NCBI GenBank assembly: GCA_035565615.1
Contig: DATMSB010000125.1
Span: 1-64,000 of the forward strand
Length of the DNA: 64,000 nucleotides
DNA from: Vulgatibacter sp035565615
GTDB taxonomy: Bacteria; Myxococcota; Myxococcia; Myxococcales; Vulgatibacteraceae
Reading direction: 5' to 3'
Position numbers and translations under genes: made by a program. Of this stretch, positions 61,919 through 64,000 are shown one piece after another. A model generated the notes under the pieces. It was given only the letters and a program-made list of their open reading frames with translations. It ran no database searches and was not told the origin of the DNA. The stretch's first letter is position 1. Each line of letters begins with the position of its first letter.

Positions 61919-62413
61919 TCACCTCGCCTCGAGCGCTCGCAGCCACCGATCCGCCTCGGCCAGCTCGTCCTCGGAGAAGACCCGGACGCCCTCGGCGGCG
62001 AGCAGCGCGGCGGTCACGCCGACGCCGGGGATCCTCTTGCCTTCGAAGGACCCGTCGTAGATGGTCGAACTCCCGCACGACGGGCTCCGCTGCTTGAGAA
62101 CCGCGACGCGGACCTCGTGCCGGACCGCGAGCTCGAGGGCGGCGCGAGCGCCCGAGCGGAACGCCTCCGTCACGTCCGCGCCGGCGATCGTCACCACCTT
62201 GGCGCCGCCCGCCCACACGCCTCTGCCGTCGCCGCCCCTCAGCTCGGCGGCGGGGCGAGGGATCGGCAGCCCGCCCGCGACCTCCGGACAGATCGGGACG
62301 AGCCGCCCCTCCGCCTTCCAGCGGGCGATGGTTCCGTCTCCGATCGCCGCGTCCCTCCCGTCGTAGCGGACTCGCTCGCCCAGGAAACAGGCGCTGATCA
62401 GGATCTTCTCCAT
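61919..62413 (-). CDS. DUF523 family protein
   Basis: 164-aa DUF523 protein: N-terminal ISACFLGERVRYDG, central PICPEVAGGLPIPRPAAEL and KQRSPSCGSSTIYDG are its signatures, with conserved cysteines in the first, second and third motifs. Function of the family is not established to my knowledge; some members are linked to thiouracil desulfurisation. ATG 62413. Followed on the other side by a helicase gene 146 bp upstream on the same strand. Confidence 0.85.
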   Translation of the reverse strand: MEKILISACFLGERVRYDGRDAAIGDGTIARWKAEGRLVPICPEVAGGLPIPRPAAELRGGDGRGVWAGGAKVVTIAGADVTEAFRSGARAALELAVRHEVRVAVLKQRSPSCGSSTIYDGSFEGKRIPGVGVTAALLAAEGVRVFSEDELAEADRWLRALEAR

Positions 62414-62559
62414 CTCGTCCGGTGAACCTCATCGGCCACCCGTCTGCTCCCGGATCGTGTCGCCGCGGACGAACGACCATGCTCGGGCACCCGAGCAGGA
62501 GTAGGCCTCATCCGAAGCAGCAGGTCCATGGTCTCCCCTCGCCCGCGGGCCTTCCCGGT

Positions 62560-64000
62560 TCAGACCACCTGGAGGAACCGGGCCACCACCCGCTTCACGC
62601 CCACCCCCGGGAAGCGCACCGAGATCTTGTCGCCGTCCACGTCCTCGACCATGCCGACGCCGAACGACGCGTGGCGCACCGGGGTGCCGGGGGTGAAGGA
62701 GGGGGTTCCGCCCTGGCGCGAGGGCCTTCGGGCCGCGGGTCGCGCGGGCGCCGGAGCGGGGCGCTGATCGAAGGAGTAGTCGATGGTGTAGCGATCCTCG
62801 AAGCCGTCGTCGTCGTCCAGGTCGATGTCGGCCTCCGCCTCCGGATACTGGTCGTAGACCACGTGGACGCCCGCGGGCGCGCGGGCCGCGGGCAGGGAGG
62901 CCGCGGCGCCGAAGAGCTCGCGGGGGACGTCCCCCAGGAAGCGGGAGGGCTCGTTGAACCTGAGCTCGCCGAAGAGGGCGCGGGCGTTCGCGAGGGAGAG
63001 CACCAGCCGCCTCTTCGCCCGGGTGAAGCCGACGTAGCAGAGGCGGCGCTCCTCGGCGATCCCCTCGGGATCGCCGACGCCGTCCTCGCCCCCTTCCGCC
63101 TCCCGGATCGAGCGCACGTGCGGGAAGACCGTCTCCTCCATCCCGGTGAGGAAGACCTCCTCGAACTCGAGGCCCTTGGAGGCGTGGAGCGTCATCAACG
63201 CCACCTTGGGACCGGAGACCTTCTCGTCGGCGTCGCCCAGCAGCGCGATCTGTTCGAGGAATGCGGCGAGGGGCGTCGCGGCCTCCTCGGGATCCTGCGA
63301 CGGCTCCCAGCCCTCGTCCCACTCCCGAGCCGCCCCGACGAGCTCGCGCACGTTGTCCAGGCGATCCATCGCCTCGTCGGTCCCGTCGGCGAGGAGCGCC
63401 TCCTCCATCCCCGACTCTCGCAACGCGGCCTCGGCCACCTCGCCGGCGGACGCCTCGGAGGCCAGGCGAGCGAGGCGATCCACGAGCTGGGCGAAGGCCT
63501 GCACCCTGCGCTGGGCGGCGGCCGCGAGGCCGGGCACCTGGGGCCCCTGCCTGCAGGCGTCCACGAGCGACACCTCCCACGCGGCGGCGGCGGCCTCCAC
63601 CCGGCCCACCGTGGTGTCGCCGATCCCGCGGGCGGGCTTGTTGATCACCCGCAGGGCGTCGGCGTTCGACCGCGGGTTCAGCGCGAGGCGCAGGTACGCG
63701 GCGAGGTCCTTCACCTCCGCCCGCTCGTAGAACGAGCGTCCCCGCACGATCACGTAGGGGATCCTGCCGAAGCGGAAGGCCTCCTCGAGCACGCGGCTCT
63801 GGGCGTTGGTGCGATAGAAGACCGCGATCTCGAGCGGGTCGACGCCCCGCTGCAGCGAGGCCCGCACCATGTCGGCCACCCGCTCGGCCTCGTCGCGCTC
63901 GTCGCGAGCCACGACGAGCCCGAGGGGCGCGCCCCCGGAGGCGTCCGTCCACAGGCGCTTGTCCATCCGGTTGGGGTTGCGCCGGATCACGGCGTGGGCG
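62560..64000 (-). CDS. UvrD/PcrA-type ATP-dependent DNA helicase, 5' part beyond window
   Basis: C-terminal about 480 residues of a superfamily 1A helicase; the N-terminal ATP-binding half lies beyond the window edge and the frame is open to the end. Visible: NAVIRRNPNRMDKRLW-type region before domain 2, motif IV YRTNAQSRVLEEAF, motif V TLHASKGLEFEEVFL, motif VI EERRLCYVGFTRAKRRL, and a C-terminal Tudor-like domain (GTPVRHASFGVGMVEDVDGDKISVRF) that binds RNA polymerase in PcrA. Acts in excision repair and removal of RecA or stalled complexes. PcrA and UvrD cannot be separated from this half. Confidence 0.92.
   Translation of the reverse strand, partial: AHAVIRRNPNRMDKRLWTDASGGAPLGLVVARDERDEAERVADMVRASLQRGVDPLEIAVFYRTNAQSRVLEEAFRFGRIPYVIVRGRSFYERAEVKDLAAYLRLALNPRSNADALRVINKPARGIGDTTVGRVEAAAAAWEVSLVDACRQGPQVPGLAAAAQRRVQAFAQLVDRLARLASEASAGEVAEAALRESGMEEALLADGTDEAMDRLDNVRELVGAAREWDEGWEPSQDPEEAATPLAAFLEQIALLGDADEKVSGPKVALMTLHASKGLEFEEVFLTGMEETVFPHVRSIREAEGGEDGVGDPEGIAEERRLCYVGFTRAKRRLVLSLANARALFGELRFNEPSRFLGDVPRELFGAAASLPAARAPAGVHVVYDQYPEAEADIDLDDDDGFEDRYTIDYSFDQRPAPAPARPAARRPSRQGGTPSFTPGTPVRHASFGVGMVEDVDGDKISVRFPGVGVKRVVARFLQVV

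Noticed and set aside
62480..62497. Palindrome TGCTCGGGCACCCGAGCA as a terminator after the helicase gene
   Set aside because: Only a minimal loop is left and no T-run follows on the minus strand; too weak to call.

Overview
The window is about 69-70% G+C by eye, densely packed, and rich in GTG/TTG starts. It carries only host-type housekeeping and regulatory genes; I saw no phage, transposase or CRISPR. Several features point to Myxococcota, probably near the Cystobacterineae: a zinc-ribbon/GYF/TPR giant protein, a histone-H1-like lysine/alanine repeat protein, sigma54 two-component genes, a very large Ig/nidogen-like lipoprotein, FHA-GGDEF and ceramidase-like proteins. Species cannot be fixed from the sequence alone.

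Layout. 1-1313: 3' part of treZ (trehalose synthesis). 1425-4876 (minus): dnaX-ybaB-recR-sixA. 4965-7516 (minus): an RNA and decoding island with serS, all four serine tRNA isoacceptors (UGA, GCU, CGA, GGA), tRNA-Arg(ACG) 8 bp ahead of tadA (whose enzyme edits that tRNA), and the 4.5S SRP RNA. 7573-11722 (minus): a cysteine-containing protein of unknown function and a 1156-aa zinc-ribbon/GYF/TPR membrane protein. 11811-15561 (plus): deacetylase-like, acyltransferase, epimerase and Hsp33. 15677-18126: divergent leucine-type dehydrogenase and a histone-like/phosphoribosyltransferase fusion. 18273-21989: cytosolic GAF histidine kinase, sigma54 response regulator, a predicted sigma54-driven C-rich small RNA with a strong terminator, and a single-domain response regulator. 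22213-30224 (minus): nuoEFJKLMN, a partial complex I operon. 30378-32709 (minus): lpxI and a ceramidase-like gene. 32835-38723 (plus): carB-carA-purF. 38796-49282 (minus): a 2707-aa Ig/nidogen-like/lamin-tail lipoprotein and, just past its terminator, a broken partial copy of its middle. 49554-52765 (minus): purS-purQ-purL. 52932-54224 (plus): CNNM/CBS transporter. 54225-61256 (minus): glycogen operon glgC, small membrane protein, GH57, FHA-GGDEF diguanylate cyclase, galT-like gene and glgA. 61462-64000: CBS protein, DUF523 protein and the 3' part of a UvrD/PcrA helicase.

How the genes fit together. Two storage-sugar modules (treZ; the glg operon) bracket the window. Nucleotide synthesis is served by carBA, purF and purSQL. 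The serS/tRNA-Ser/tadA/SRP RNA block is a compact translation module. The most striking regulatory locus is 18273-21325: its kinase, sigma54 activator and C-rich sRNA arrangement resembles the Myxococcus xanthus pxrK-pxrR-pxr locus, which controls development. Other points worth attention are the H1-tail/PRT fusion, a diguanylate cyclase translationally coupled inside the glycogen operon, and the silent partial copy of the giant lipoprotein gene.
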